The notes under the pieces were generated by a model. That model did not search any database and was not told where the DNA came from. It saw nothing but the letters and a program-made list of their open reading frames with translations. From contig VXAY01002209.1 in assembly GCA_013399855.1 (NCBI GenBank), positions 118,414-182,413 of the forward strand: a stretch of 64,000 nt of DNA, written 5' to 3'. The position numbers and the translations under genes were made by a program. Positions 10,287 through 23,227 of the stretch are shown here, piece after piece; the first letter of the stretch is position 1, and each line of letters starts with the position of its first letter. The DNA is from Oxyruncus cristatus (lineage: Eukaryota; Chordata; Aves; Passeriformes; Cotingidae).

Positions 10287-12169
10287 GAGGAAACAATATG
10301 CACCTTTTAAACAGGAAAATGTCTGACAAATGACTGTTGGAGGAGCATAAGGAACACTTGATTATGAAATTGCCAAAATGCAATTTTTTTCCCTTGAGTG
10401 GTATACTTTACTGCAATCTGTGATTGCTGCTTCTGTAGAAACCTTGATGTCTGATTTTGATTACTGTGAAGTTATAATAGTATGCAATACATTTGACAAT
10501 ATTGGTTCAATTATAGGATTCTTTTTTTCCAAATCTAAACAGTTTACCATAAAGTCCTGTTTGTCCATAATGTTGCAGTGCCAAACTGAACCTTTGCACT
10601 ACGTTTCTGTAGCTGAAACTTCTTGCTTCACTTTATCTTGAAAGTTTTGAGGAATATGTTCTTAACAGCTAGTGAAAGACAGGGGGTTCAAATTTCGGAA
10701 TGAAGATCTTTCTATGATGATAGCCCGTAATATCTGTATGAAATTTATGGATTACAGGTGAGCTTTGATGCAATAAGTAACCAATTTATGCCTATTAACA
10801 CAGTATATCATTCTTCTTACTCACATTACGGGTGAGGAAACAATAGAGGTTATGTGGGTTACTGCTGTAGCATTTCATTGGTCTGTGGTACGTGCCCAAT
10901 ATCACAGAATACTGAAATAGAAACTGAATCTAGAAATTACTTGCTATTTTTCCCTTGGTACAACCAATATACATGTTTGTGTATGCATTCATGTGAACGA
11001 TCATCACATGTGGCCAGATTCTGAAACTATCTGTGTGCACAATGTGATACAGTTTGGGTTATTCTTGTACAATCCTTTAAGCTGATTTGTGTGGTTAGGG
11101 GAAAAAAAAAAAACTTAGGGAGTTTTTATTGCAAAATGTAGTTTTGCTGCAGTAAATCAGCCACTGCCATATAGTGTCATAAACCCCTCCATTACCAATG
11201 TTACTCTTGATAGTCCTTGCCTGCCACCTGCTCTGTTGGTGGGGAGCAGCAGGAGGAGGCCAGGCTGTATTTTAGGTGCCGATGCAGCTCTTGTTTCTGT
11301 GGCTGTTTCCAGACAACCATAAATGCATTTGTTCTTACAGCAGTTTTCTGGGGTAGAGAAATGTGTTACCCCTGTTTTACAGGTGCCTGTGCACAGAAAG
11401 CTTGGCAGGACAGCGAGCTGAAATAGGCTGTGTGCTAATCAGTTCCCTTCTTAAGAAGGATTTTAGTTTGTGACCTGTATTTGGAGGCATACGTGGAATT
11501 TCCTCTTGGATTTGCAGCTCCCTTTTAAGATGATGAGATAAAAGAACTTGTGCAAGAAGGCAGAAAGCAGACTTCAAGAGGACACTGCTAACTTGTGCCT
11601 GCAGTGAATTTGGCATGGGATGTCTCCACTTTGTTTTCCCCTTCTCTTTTTGTTGATGATGTTTTAATGTATTTGTTTTCCTTTTTTGTGTTGAAGTACT
11701 ATTTTTTAAGTCTTCCATGAAAGGTTTATAAGACATGTTACAGTCACCTAGGGAGGCTGAAGTTGGTCCAAAGAACAAATAGATGTTTAGACAAGTTTTT
11801 ATTAATGTGTGAATGTGTTGTACACGAAGCTTGAACTAGGCAACTCTTTTCCAGTCTTATCTGCTTACCTCCAAGTCCAAAAGGTATGGAATGGAGTGGT
11901 CACAAAAGGAAAATTTATTGAATGGGGAACTGCAAAAGTAAAAAGCAAGTGTGGTATAAAGAGCTTGGTTCTGCAGCTCCACAAAGGATCATCAGCTTGT
12001 CATGGTACCATGGCAGTTCAGCAGCTACAGCACGTGGTCATGGGATAATGTTTCAGGAAAGCACGTACAGAGGTGCTTTGCTTTAAGCAGAGGTAGAACA
12101 TGTTTAAGTAGATCCCTGACTAGAGATTTTCTCTTAACCAAACCATATGGCAATAAGAAGTATTTTATT

Positions 12170-12175
12170 AATAAA
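12170..12175 (+). terminator. candidate proximal poly(A) signal
   Basis: AATAAA in the INSIG2 3' UTR, about 1.9 kb after the stop. It could give a shorter UTR isoform. Confidence 0.35.
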
Positions 12176-12711
12176 ACCAGGAAACTGGGTACGAATGAAG
12201 GGTGAGTTTCTTTAGGCAGGCTCTGGTGATTTGCTGAAGAAGCTGTTGGGTCTCTCTCTTACAGTATTCCACCTCATCCACCTTCTTTGTTTCAACAAAT
12301 GCCTTCAGCTTGGTGGGCAGCATGATTGGGCAGCATGAATGGCATAAACATTCAGATATTTCTTATCCTAACTGTAGAGAAAACATGGTACCTCAGTAGC
12401 CAGTGTGCTGACTTGGTAAACAATGTAGTTTCATCATGACCAGTGAGTGTGTACAACTGGAGATGAGTTGCTTTTGTTATTCACTTGGTAGAACTGCTGT
12501 TACCTGCCAGTCTCGATACTTAGACAGAAGCAGCCTTGTGTATGTTAAAATGTGCAGCATGTGAGAAGCGGTTATTGTGCATCTGTGGCACCCACTTTAC
12601 GGCACTTTGCACTCGGATTCGGCTACACCTGGTTAGACTGTGCTGTCCGCTAACTTTTGAATTTCATTTTGGAAATTTTAAGCATGTTGTGCAAAGGCAG
12701 CAATCATCCAA

Positions 12712-12717
12712 AATAAA
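12712..12717 (+). terminator. candidate middle poly(A) signal
   Basis: AATAAA followed within 40 nt by a GT-rich segment (GTGTCTTACTGTTTTTG), a plausible downstream element. Confidence 0.4.
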
Positions 12718-13089
12718 TTTGGGTGGAGTCCTTTATTATATGTGTCTTACTGTTTTTGTTCTTATTTGACTAACATCAATGCAGGATCACATCGTGGGTG
12801 TCCTGTTGTTTGAAACTGCGCTGTAATTTTGTGGCTGATGTGTTCAAACCTTGGAAAAGGTTCAAGACGAGAATGCTGACACGACCTTAACTTTAGTGGT
12901 GGGAACATGCTGCTACTGTATAGCATGTCATTATAACATTAGACTCTTAAAAATGTTGTTCAGTAGAGAATGAATAAGGTATATTTTCGATACAACTTTA
13001 TAAGCACTATAACCTCTTCACCAATTAAGCATTGTAAGGTCTATGCTGTTTAAACTGGCAAATTGCTGTTAAAAGCAAAATGTGCATTA

Positions 13090-13095
13090 AATAAA
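13090..13095 (+). terminator. candidate distal poly(A) signal
   Basis: AATAAA with a likely cleavage site about 15-20 nt downstream and a T-rich stretch beyond. It is my best guess for the 3' end of INSIG2. Confidence 0.5.
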
Positions 13096-13110
13096 ATTAC
13101 AGCCTTGATT

Positions 13111-16100
13111 GATAGGTTTCTTCTTCCTTTAAGAAATTACTCTGAGTTTTAAAATACACTGAGTTGCCTTCTATCAGCAATCTCTTAATGATTTTGACCA
13201 TTTTGCTGGCATATTGGTTGCACACCTGCCTAGAAATACTGAAAAAGAAGCAGGCAAGATCCAATCAGCCATGATTCTATCTTAATTAGCAGGCTGAGCA
13301 GCCTTGGAAAATCTGCCCTTTTGAATCTGCAGTGGGAATAAGTCAGATAACTCCCCTCGCAATACAGAAAATAGAGATTTAGATATAAATAGCTGCTATG
13401 AATATGAAAAAAACCCCACCCACAAATGGCAGAGAAACTCTTTAATATATTTGTATTTATTAATGTTCCGGTCTGGATATGAAGTGAATGTTATTCTGCT
13501 GTTCACAGACTCCATTCATTGTGCCCATCGCTCCGTCTCAGAAAAGATGTGACCAATAGAGCTTTGGAAATGTGTAATGGAAAAATGTCCAGACAGAGGT
13601 GAGGAAGGGGTGGGAAGAGAAGTTTGTTGGGGTTTGAGATGCAGTCCCACAGCAGGACAGAACCACAACTGAAAGTTGGAAGGAGTGCAGTGAGTGAATG
13701 GAAAAATCCTCTGTTTGTGTTGGCAGCCTGTGACCCAAAATTCCTAACTCTGCTGTCAAAATGCAGCATCCTGGGCGTGCCAAGTGTCTGACCAGGCAAA
13801 TTACAGCCAGGGATAGAAATAACCATAATTTTGGATAGTGAACACTAAGATCAGCCAAAAGCGCACGAGCAAAGGTTTTTTGCTGGAAACTTAACCTCTC
13901 CCTTTTAACTGTAGCATCTCCATGAGGAATGGAAACTCCCCGTCCTTCCAGCGCAAGGGTGTCAAAAAGAAAGTTGCCTGTTTTGGGGAGAATATTCCAA
14001 TTGCTGAGCTGCCAGGCTCTCACGAAACGCATCTTTGTGCCTCTCTTTATAACACGGCTGCCCTAAGCAGCCAGGAGGAGAGTAAACAAAGAAACTTGTC
14101 CCCTGTATCTTCTGTACTTCCCTGCTGCCATCTGGCTGGGAGCTGCCACGGGGACCTGTGGGCATACATCTTCCCTCTTTATCCTTCCCGGTATGTAAGG
14201 GAACATAATTTCACCAGCTGCACCACCCCAGACATTTTGCATCTGCTTTTTACATTTTGGAGTAGTGTTACCAGTATTTCCAACATAACCTGTGGAAATG
14301 ATGTTAAATATCAAATGCAATGCTTACGAAAATACGAGCACAGCTGGGCAGAGGGAACGCGTGTCTTGCCGTGGGGAATAGCGATCCAATGCTGTTAGTT
14401 TTGATGCCAGTACTAAATGCAAAGCATGAGTAATTTTGCAGCTTAATGTTCAGCACTAAACAGTAAATGAAAGGTCAGTCCAACATGTTAACTGTCATGG
14501 AATAGTAAACACTCCTTTAATTGCTTCAGGCAGCCAGCTCGAATTTTTGGTGTCTGTTGTCATGTTTTGAGCAGCATGGTCCAGAGCCTTGTCCTGATTG
14601 CCTCCCCACAGCCAAATGACAAAGCCTCAAATTAGAGGATAAACTTTATGCCTGGGCTTTTCAGGCAGCATACTGGGACTCTATGCTTTGAATGTTTAAA
14701 AGCCACGCTGAGGAGGAGGTAGGGATCATTTCTTGATCTTATTGGAGCTGAAATCCAGGTTGAAATGTAGTTTGGCATTTTCTTGAGGTTTTCCTTTCTT
14801 GCTTCTCAGTTCTGAAGCACAGTAGTTCAGTAGCTCCTGTTACACTTTCACACTTTGTTCTTTTAGCCTGCCCAGCACTATAGCAGATAGGAAGCAATAT
14901 ATAGGAATACAAAGGAATATGGAGGGAAAGGACAGCTACTAACTTTCCCTGGGCCAAGCCAGGTGGGAGCTCTGTGTCAATTGTGCCCTGCACATCCACG
15001 TCAGATGCACAACCTGCAGCGTCCCCAGATCAAGGTTCATAGGATTCTCTTTCTGTAGAGCAGCAGTTCTGCCTTGTAATTTGCACTTAAAAACTTCTAT
15101 GCAGGAGGTGACCTGTAGTACTCTGGTTCTGCAGGGATATGTGCACATATTTCAGAGCATTTACAGTGGCAAGTGCCACAGGTGTAGCCATAACACCTGC
15201 TTTTTATGTCTTTGTCGTAGAAATCCTGAAATTGTGCCTTGTAAGCAAATATGGCTAAATATTTGTTGAAAGAAAAATCTGTATTTATAAATATGTTGCT
15301 GTCTGAATTCACAAAATGTAATTTTGCTATTTCTGTTCTCTCATTAGTTCAGTGGCCTTGTAACCAACGTTTAGATATTTAATACTTTTTTGGTAATCAA
15401 ACTTCAAGATTTGTTTTATGCCGTTATTCAGGGAAAATATGTGAACTAAAAAGAAAGCTGTGAGGAACAGGGCTGCAACTTAATTTACCAGAGAGAAATT
15501 ATGCAAGGAGAACCTCCAGCATTTTCATAATGTTGCAAGAAAGAAAAGGACAATAAATGATCATTCTGATTGCACCATGGGTTTCAAAACAAGGGTAAGG
15601 GGAGTCTCACAGATGCATTTGCATTGACTTGTTCTGATCTCAGCTGTTCTCCAAAGGCATCACTTAATTGGCTATGATCAACAGAATGTGTTTTGGCTTG
15701 TCTGTTTTCCTCTACTCCAGCTCTGCCAGTTGTTTACTCAGCGAGTAGGGATGCCTGGGGTAAGCATAGCTATGCCATGAGAGAATTCTTGGCAATATGG
15801 CTTTAGCAACCCCTTGCTGAGACTGACACAGTCATTTTGAACTCTGTGAGAAACTGGTGGTCTGGCCCAGGCTACTGGTTGGTCATGGTGAGGTAAAGTG
15901 AGGGATGTGAGTCCATGGTGTTCAGCTGGGGTGAAAGGATGCCCAGTGCCTACAAGGACATTAAGTGCATGTGACACTTGCAAGTTCCAGTGAAGAGCAA
16001 AGTTGCCCTCTTCTGCAGACCATCATTCCTTGTCTCGAGTGGTGACTTGCCAACAGTGTGCCAAAGAATATGCTTTTTTTTCCTCCTCCTTACTTTTCCT

Positions 16101-18350
16101 TTGCACAAATACATAGGACCCTGAGCTAAGGACAGTTAATCCTGTTCTTGGAGCCAGGACTATGTATAGGCTGGGTCAGCACTGAAAGACTCCACTGTTT
16201 CTCTTTAAAAACAAATGCTTGTTCTGTGCTGCATGTCAAGTGCAATCATTGCTGAATGAACTGACATGCAAAGCCAAGTTCTCAGCTGAACTGGCATAAC
16301 TCCATCGATTTCAGTGGTTATGCAGCATTTCATGCTGGTTGGGAATTTGGCCCAATGTGTTTGAAAGCGATGAAATTGTTTAGACCTCAGTTGTCTTCTA
16401 ATGTTTTACAGGTCAAAAAAATTCCTACACTATGCAACAAGTAAGAGCAGCACACTGCTCATTTTGCCTTTCCCTCGTCTCTTTAAGCACTGATGGAAAC
16501 TGTCATCATCCCCTGTTATTTGCAGTGTGTGCTTTTTATATGGGATATCAGCTCTTCAGGAGAATCAGATCTGGCAGAGCAGATTAATAATGATGCAAAT
16601 ACAAAATGTTGGCCGCCAATGAGCTTGTTGTCATAAATGCTTGCCATGATCTTGCCTTTTTTTTTTTTTTGTCCGGTATTTTGCTTGTAGGAAATTCAGC
16701 TGAGGCTTTGTGTTGGACCTGTGCCTGCTCTGATTAAACTGAGGAGAGAGAAATAATACTGCTTTGTGTCGTTTCAGACTCCTCTTACCAACCAGTTTCT
16801 TAAAATCAGTGTATCAAGCAAAAATGAAGCTGGAATAGTGGCTTGAAGAAGATGAATTGAAAGATCCTGAAGAGTGATGTTTCGAGGCCATAAATCGATG
16901 AAGTGATAGGTGGCATTAGAAATATTAGACATGTAGTATTATGTAGGTAATAAATGTAGAAATTCAGTGTTAAGAAATAATGAAACTGGTAGAAAGGGAG
17001 ACATATACCTGTTCCCTGGAAATGTTAGGGGTTTTTTTCCATGTTTGTTCTCGTCCAGGGGTGAACTTCAGGACAGCGAAGAGCAGCAAGATGAGGGGTC
17101 ACTTGATAAGCTGGCTGGATACAAAAGGGAATTCTGTTGAGATGTCAGGTCAAAATGTCCAGTGCCAAGACAAACACCAGTGGTGTTTGTACAGTTCACA
17201 CACGGGCTTTTTGATTTTTTTTTTTTTTTAATGTAAATTTATAAAGGAGAATCACCTTCAAGTACCGGCTTGCTTTTGCATTCAACCCTTAACCTCTGTG
17301 GGACTATACTTGAAAGTATGAGGAGCAGTTGTTTTCTCAAACCCACATGTGCCATTTAGGGTGCTTTTTTCTACCCCAGCTCCCTGGATTTGCAGTGCAT
17401 CCTAGGATGTGAAAACCACTGTGTTTCACTGCTTGGAGTCAGCTCACAGGTAAATGAGGATGGTTATAGTGCTCCCACAGCCTGTGGCTTGACGAATGTG
17501 GTCCTTTAATCTGTTCCCAGGAAATAAGCTTAGTTGAAGCAGGAGTGGTTCCCCAGTCCCTTCCATTCCATCCCAGCACCAATGCAAGGTCAGTGCAAAG
17601 GGAAAGCCTCTTCTTGTCTGTGGTATTGCCTCCTCCTGCCTTCCACTGGTCTTAGAAGTGAGACACCAGAGGTGCTGTGCAACAGGAAAGGGACCCAGTT
17701 GCTACCAGAAACCCCCAGATTTTCAGGGAAGTTTTAAAGCCATGAGGATGGGACGTGCTTTCTGGCATCATCTGAATCAGCTTTTCATGGAATACTTACA
17801 CTTCGGTGAACTGTCAGACCTTGATAGTTTGTGTTTTATAAGGTCACTGTAACTAATGAAACCCAGAGGGATGTGGTGAGGTTGGTCATGTAGCTGCTAC
17901 ACAGAAGATTATTAAGGGATGGGACCGGGAATAGGGAGCAGGCAACACATCTGATATCTCCCTTGCACAGCTCTGTGAGGTGTGTGCTGAGATTTCACTG
18001 AAGAAGGACATAAACAGGCAACTGACACTTGTATAGACAAATCTTTATGGATTTTATACTCTACCTAATGTTGACTGATGTTAAAGGGACTTCCTGGGTA
18101 GGAAATGCTGCTAGAAAATCGTTTTACTTGAGCTCAGATAAATGGTGCAGTGTATCTGGTGCATGCAATGAAGATGAACATGTGTTCATCACTTTGGCAT
18201 CTCTTAAGTTATGAAGGTCTGTTCATTCTGGTATCTAAAGTTCTTGAAAGCAGAATCACATCTCTCGTTGCACTGTTTTCCTGAGATGGTTCACAATACT
18301 GTTTATCCTAAGCACTGTTGCATCTGGTCATTGATTAAAACAGTAACTTC
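13111..18350. other. intergenic DNA downstream of INSIG2
   Basis: No gene is supported. Open frames at 13538-14032 (-) and 13922-14398 (+) overlap each other, resemble no family and lack splice support. The stretch includes poly(T) runs at 16657-16670 and 17215-17229 and a probable ancient repeat remnant at 16270-16355. A moderate CTCF-like match (GCTGCCATCTGGCT, - orientation) lies at 14124-14137. Confidence 0.6.
16270..16355. repeat. possible remnant of an ancient dispersed amniote repeat
   Basis: The core TAACTCCATCGATTTCAGTGG and the flank GGGAATTTGGCCCA resemble a family I remember from bird and reptile DNA, with cores like AACTCCATTGACTTCAGTGG and ends like GGCCAAATTCTG. A related core occurs at 49118-49170. 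The assignment is from memory and unverified. Confidence 0.35.
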
Positions 18351-18360
18351 CAACTTAATC

Positions 18361-19620
18361 TTCCCATGGGAATGAAGCATTTTAGATATTAGTTCCCCTG
18401 CACTTCTTCAATATCAGACTTCAATACAATGCTATTTTTAATTAATTCAGCTGACCCGTTGTTAGGATTTCTAAAGTAAAAATGGCTGATTAATGCCCAG
18501 GCACAATACCTAATTTTTTTTAAAAATGCCTGCATTTATTCTGACAGGCAGTTAACATCTAAAATACATACCTCTAAGCATTTACATTTGCCCTTAGCTT
18601 TCAAGATGTCTTCATCTCATTGATGTGCCTGAGGCCTGACACAAGTTGTAAAATGATGCTGCCTCCATTTCTGGGAGCAGAATGTGGGTTGGTTTTAAGC
18701 ACAGAGGGTCTGGCCCATGGTGGGACCTTGAAGGTGGCTGCAAGCAGAAGTTGGAGACTCACCTGCTCTCCTTCTCCCCTCTGGTTCAAAGGAAACGGCC
18801 AGAGCCATACTCAGAGCCAAGTGGTAATTGTATAGTTTTGCTTTACAGATAACTGAGTGTTTGGGGAAAAAAAATAAAAAAGTAGTTTCTTTTCTGCACC
18901 GTCTTGTCAAAATGCCAAATGCCGCTTGTTTTTGACATTTTCAGCTACTGTTAAATAATAGTCTTGCTTCTGTCACAGCTAATGTTGACTTGAAGGCAGC
19001 TGTGCATTTCTCAACTCAAATGCTAAGCAGACAGGCTTGGGTCTTGACAAATATCTTTCCGGGCTTGCCCAAGGCAAGTAAAAATGAGCTTCTATTTAAT
19101 AGTTTGTTTTAAAATTCAAATTGGTGAAATAGGCAATTAAAAAAATGACAATTTTCATCAAAATTTGCAAATTAAACATCTCTTTGCAGTCAGAGCGGGT
19201 TCAAAAAACTGCAATAGATAATTGCTATTTGAAATCAGTGAAGTATCCAGCATTTTAGGGCCATGAGGATTGTGGCTGTTCTGCCTTAGTAAACCTTGAT
19301 TGATTTGGTAAATAAGCATTTCAACTTCTCTCTTTAAAATAAATAAGCAATTTTATTGCTTTATTGCTTACCCCTGTATGGGAGGTAAACAAGCTCTCGA
19401 GCAGCAGCCCTGTAATATCATGAGCCCAAGTGCCATCTGTCACCGAGAATTCTGTCCCTTTATGCACAATAGCTTCTTATGGCATTAGGTCCATTGTAGG
19501 TTAATTGATTAGCAGAGATCCTCCTTTCAGTTGTTCCTGCTTTTCTTCGCTAAAGGACCGTATCTCTCATCTCCATTTCCTTTTCTCTCTCCCGTATTAG
19601 CATACTAATCACACTGAACT
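18361..19620. promoter_or_regulatory. candidate conserved non-coding element block
   Basis: About 1.2 kb of AT-rich but non-repetitive sequence packed with homeodomain-like cores (TTTAATTAATTC near 18437, CTGATTAATG near 18486, GTTAATTGATTAGC near 19499) and octamer or SOX-like strings. The texture, with sustained AT-rich motifs and no repeats, is typical of deeply conserved developmental enhancers. In amniotes the region between INSIG2 and EN1 holds many such elements. This is inference from composition and motif density only. Confidence 0.3.
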
Positions 19621-22600
19621 CCCACTGCTAAAAAACTCTATCCATTTTATACTGGGGGAGGGGAGGAGGAATAAACCGGCTTTTCCTGGGAGATTTGCGG
19701 ATGCTGTTTTTATGGCAGTCAGAAGGGAGGAAAAGAGAAGGAGAAGTGGTGGCAGAGGCGAATAATGCACCGCTTGGGCTCTCGTGTGCCAGTGAAAGCT
19801 GAGCCTATGGCCGCGTAAATACTGAACACATTTGAGAAGCGCTGTTAAAATAAATATCAAAGACAGTGTTGCTCACACATCTGTTTCTCCTCAAATTTTG
19901 CCACAGTGCTCTACATTTGTTTTCTCTCCAGCTGTTAACACCTGTCTTTCTGTCAGTGGTAATAATGCAATTTTAGGTGGGCTACGAAGCTGACAGTGAC
20001 ATGAAAGAATCTCTCTATTTTTTATGTTAGAAATTCCCTTTTCAAGACTAAAAAGGGCTCTGTGAACAAAGATATATCCTTGTGCTAATCCTTCAGAGCA
20101 GTATATAGGGGGCGTGTTGTTGTTTGAGGGTGGCTTTTTATGAAACTATAGAGAGTTGGGCTTGCATTGCACAGCTGAACTTGAACTAGATGAGATATCC
20201 TACAGTGGGCAGCTACTGCTTGCCTTTTAAGTTCTCACTTTATTGCTGACACATATTCAGAAGGTTGTGTGTGCATGGTACTCCTCTCTGCATGTGATGC
20301 TTGTTATCTAACCTCATCAAAAGTGTGTGCTGTGCATTGATTGCTAGCAGAGGACGCACATCCACTGGTGATGTCTTCTTTATTTACCTCCTAAATGAGC
20401 ACAGTATGCACAGGGCTGCCTGAAGAAAGCACTTTATGCCTTTGCTGTAGCCGTCTCAGCAGAAGGATGGTAGGAAATGCTCATCTGTCTTGGCATTGAT
20501 GATGATGAGGCAGATCCTCAAATAATGTCAACCGAGAGAGCCCATTTACTGTGCCTGTTTACCTAATGCAGAAGAAAAAAGCTGTTTATTCCTTTTGGCC
20601 TACAGAAACACATCCTGAGACTCAGGGCAGAGCATTGATGAACCACACCAGAAACATGCCAGATAAGGAAGAAATAATGATGTAAAAGCATGTGTTAGCA
20701 GCAAATTAACACTCTTCACCCAATACAAGCTTAGTTTTCTGTCTGAGGTGCTACAGGCACAGGCTCAAGGCTGTTGAGCCCATATTTAGTCCTCCAAACC
20801 ACCTCCTCCTGCAAGGCAGCCCATGGGTGAAGAAGCTCCCATTCACTGTGGGACTGTACATTTCCATCTGAAATCCCTACCAGTGAGTCCCAAGGAGAAG
20901 AACACGGGTGAACTTTGCAGGTCTTTTAGCACAGCTTGTCTTTGCTGCCCGGGTGAAGCTCAGATGTGGTTTGTCAAGAAATGAGGGGGCGTGCCTGGTG
21001 TGCCAGGTAGATGTCCCCAAGCTTAGTATCTTTGATGGGTAGGTACAGTTTGGTCAGCCACTTCAAAGAAATAGTAAATTCTTCTGAAGATGTAGGTAAT
21101 GATTTGTGACCATGTTATTTTTTCATTAACGAATGAAATGGGTCGATTTTTTAAAAATACCAACTTGCATCAAAATTTGCAACCGGGGAGTGAAAACTGA
21201 CCTTACAGAAAATAACCCCCGAGTCAGAAGTTACCATCTTTGTCATCAGTAGGAGGATATGGAAGGATGTGAACCACGTCACGGCCAGCCTGGCCCTGTC
21301 AGGCAGCACTTGCAGAGCTTCACAGACGTCAGTCAAACAGGCAGTGAGGGGGACACGGGCTCCCCGGGAGGGCAGCGGCATTCCTGGGATCAATCCCAGC
21401 CTGTGAGCTGTAACAGTTAACGCAGGCTGGCTGCAGCGTTAGAGGCTGCCCTTGGCACATCAGCTTTGCTTCCCCACCGCGATTCCTTGTGCAATGCCTG
21501 TTTATTCAGGCTCCATGCAGGGATGAAATGTTTGACCCATTGTGCGGGAGCGGGCGGAGGGAGGGATTTTCCGAAGTGCTCTGTGCTGGCTGTGCTCTTC
21601 TGCCATTAAAGCAGTGGTGGGGGGGTCGGGGGGCTTATTGTTTTCCAGAGGGAGAGGATTTGGGCCAAGGCTGAACGCTTCAAAAAAAGCCCCACCCCAA
21701 AGATCTGCAATAATAGAAAATTGAACCCAACTGTAACTCTGGAAAAGGGAGATGATGTTACAGCAAGAGGCACCCCTTCATGTTTTCAGTTTTCCATGGG
21801 TGCTGCATGTGCTTTGGGGAAACCTTTTCACATGTTTAGTTCATGCTGGAACATTTTCCACTGCCCGGGGAAAAATCACGCGGTGCCAAAATCCGCTGTC
21901 ACCCTCAAGTCAGCTCTCCCATGGTGTAAGTGTTGTTAGTGCTTGTGGGTATCTACACTGTATTGGAGCTCCTGGTATCTCTCAGAAACTCAAATATTGT
22001 GCAAATTACAGCCAGGATGTTCAGGGAGCAGAATATCCCTCTCACAGCAGATGGCTGCAGCCCACAATGTCCTATAATCAAAACATAAAATATTACTACT
22101 TTTGCATACTGTGTTTGGGAAAACATGCCAAAGTGTAGTTGGGTTTCACAAGACCAGAAAAGTTTCTTCAGTAGGAAATAATTTGTTTGGAGGGTTTGGC
22201 TTTGGAATTCTTTTTTTTTCTCTCTGTTTTATTACCAAACAGATCTGTCTTCAATCTGCAAGTACAACGTGTCTCTGAATTAGGCACTATGACAGAGATA
22301 GCCTAGAAAAGACTACAAGCAGTGCCCAGGAGTTTAAAAGGGCTTATAAACCTGTTTGGGCTGACTGATTTGTCTCTGCTTTAGAGGCCTTTGCCCTAGA
22401 AAAGTTGTAGGGTCTGGCTGCTCTTGGTACTGGAGCCTCTAAGAGGAGAGTTGGCCTGATGTGACTTTAGCTGAGTGCTGTTCTGCTGGGCGATGCTCCC
22501 AGGTGATAAATGGTGCTGTACACAGAGTGTGCAGAAAAGAGCATCCTTCCTCCTGGAGACAAATTGCTTTCTAGCTTCTGCAGGCTGCATGGCTGTGGTT

Positions 22601-23190
22601 TTCCCCCCCGATGTAATCTGTACTGGGTGTAATGTTACATAATGCGCGATTAAAGACCAGTGATGACTCGGAAGGTAAGTGATCAAATATTTTACCCGAG
22701 ACACGTGTACACATCATTTATCTCACTTTTCTCACAGAAGAAATTAAACCAGTTTCCTTAGCTGCTAGTCCAAGCAAATGAAATCCTGAATTCAATTAAG
22801 TGTTGCTCCTTTCGCCTCACGTTCTCCAGGAGATGTTATTCAAATTTTGGGATAACATCAGCTCTTTAAATGGCTCCCATCAAGTCACAGTCCACGCAGT
22901 TTCTCTTGTGCAGCAAAGAAATCAAATAACTTGGGTTATTCTAGAGATTGTAATGTCATGGGAAGGAAGTTCTCATACTCGACACATAGGTTTACAAACT
23001 ATTCTCCTGTCCTAGATGAGAAAACTCCTGGTTTATACCGTGGCAGCACTTATAGTTTTATCCAAATTATGGCTTTGTTACACTTCCATTCTTTTGAATA
23101 TGAAACAGACTGCCTATATGAATCATGAGCCATAACAACTGGAGGAAGCAAAAAAAAACCTCAGGAGACATGCCTTGGATAAGATTTTTT
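19621..23190. other. intergenic DNA
   Basis: No gene is supported. The notable content is a CpG cluster at about 21280-21620; the rest is ordinary unique sequence without recognisable transposons. Confidence 0.55.
21280..21620. promoter_or_regulatory. local CpG-rich cluster
   Basis: Around fifteen CpG dinucleotides fall within about 340 bp (including GACGTC, AGCGGC, ACCGCG and GGGCGG), whereas flanking sequence is strongly CpG-depleted. There is no credible open frame or TATA box. It may be an orphan CpG island, an unmethylated enhancer or the promoter of an unknown non-coding RNA. Confidence 0.35.
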
Positions 23191-23200
23191 TGTTTGTTTG

Positions 23201-23227
23201 TTTTACACTAAAACCTTTAGTGTAAAA
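23201..23227. repeat. perfect 12-bp inverted repeat with 3-nt loop
   Basis: TTTTACACTAAA (23201-23212) and TTTAGTGTAAAA (23216-23227) are exact reverse complements around ACC. The repeat follows a short TTTG tract. A partial echo (TCTTTAGTATAAGA) follows directly. Confidence 0.9.

Larger units (their letters stand above)
10287..13110 (+). other. INSIG2: INSIG2 3' UTR (end approximate)
   Basis: About 2.8 kb of AT-rich sequence with no credible coding frame follows the stop codon. Canonical AATAAA hexamers occur at 12170, 12712 and 13090. The last is followed by a T-rich stretch and gives a length in line with the long 3' UTRs of vertebrate INSIG2 messages. The UTR could be shorter if an earlier signal is used. 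Small open frames inside (for example 10378-10641) show no family resemblance. Confidence 0.6.

Noticed and set aside
13538..14398. Overlapping 164- and 158-codon frames on opposite strands
   Set aside because: No family resemblance, no splice or poly(A) context, and both strands open equally, which suggests chance.
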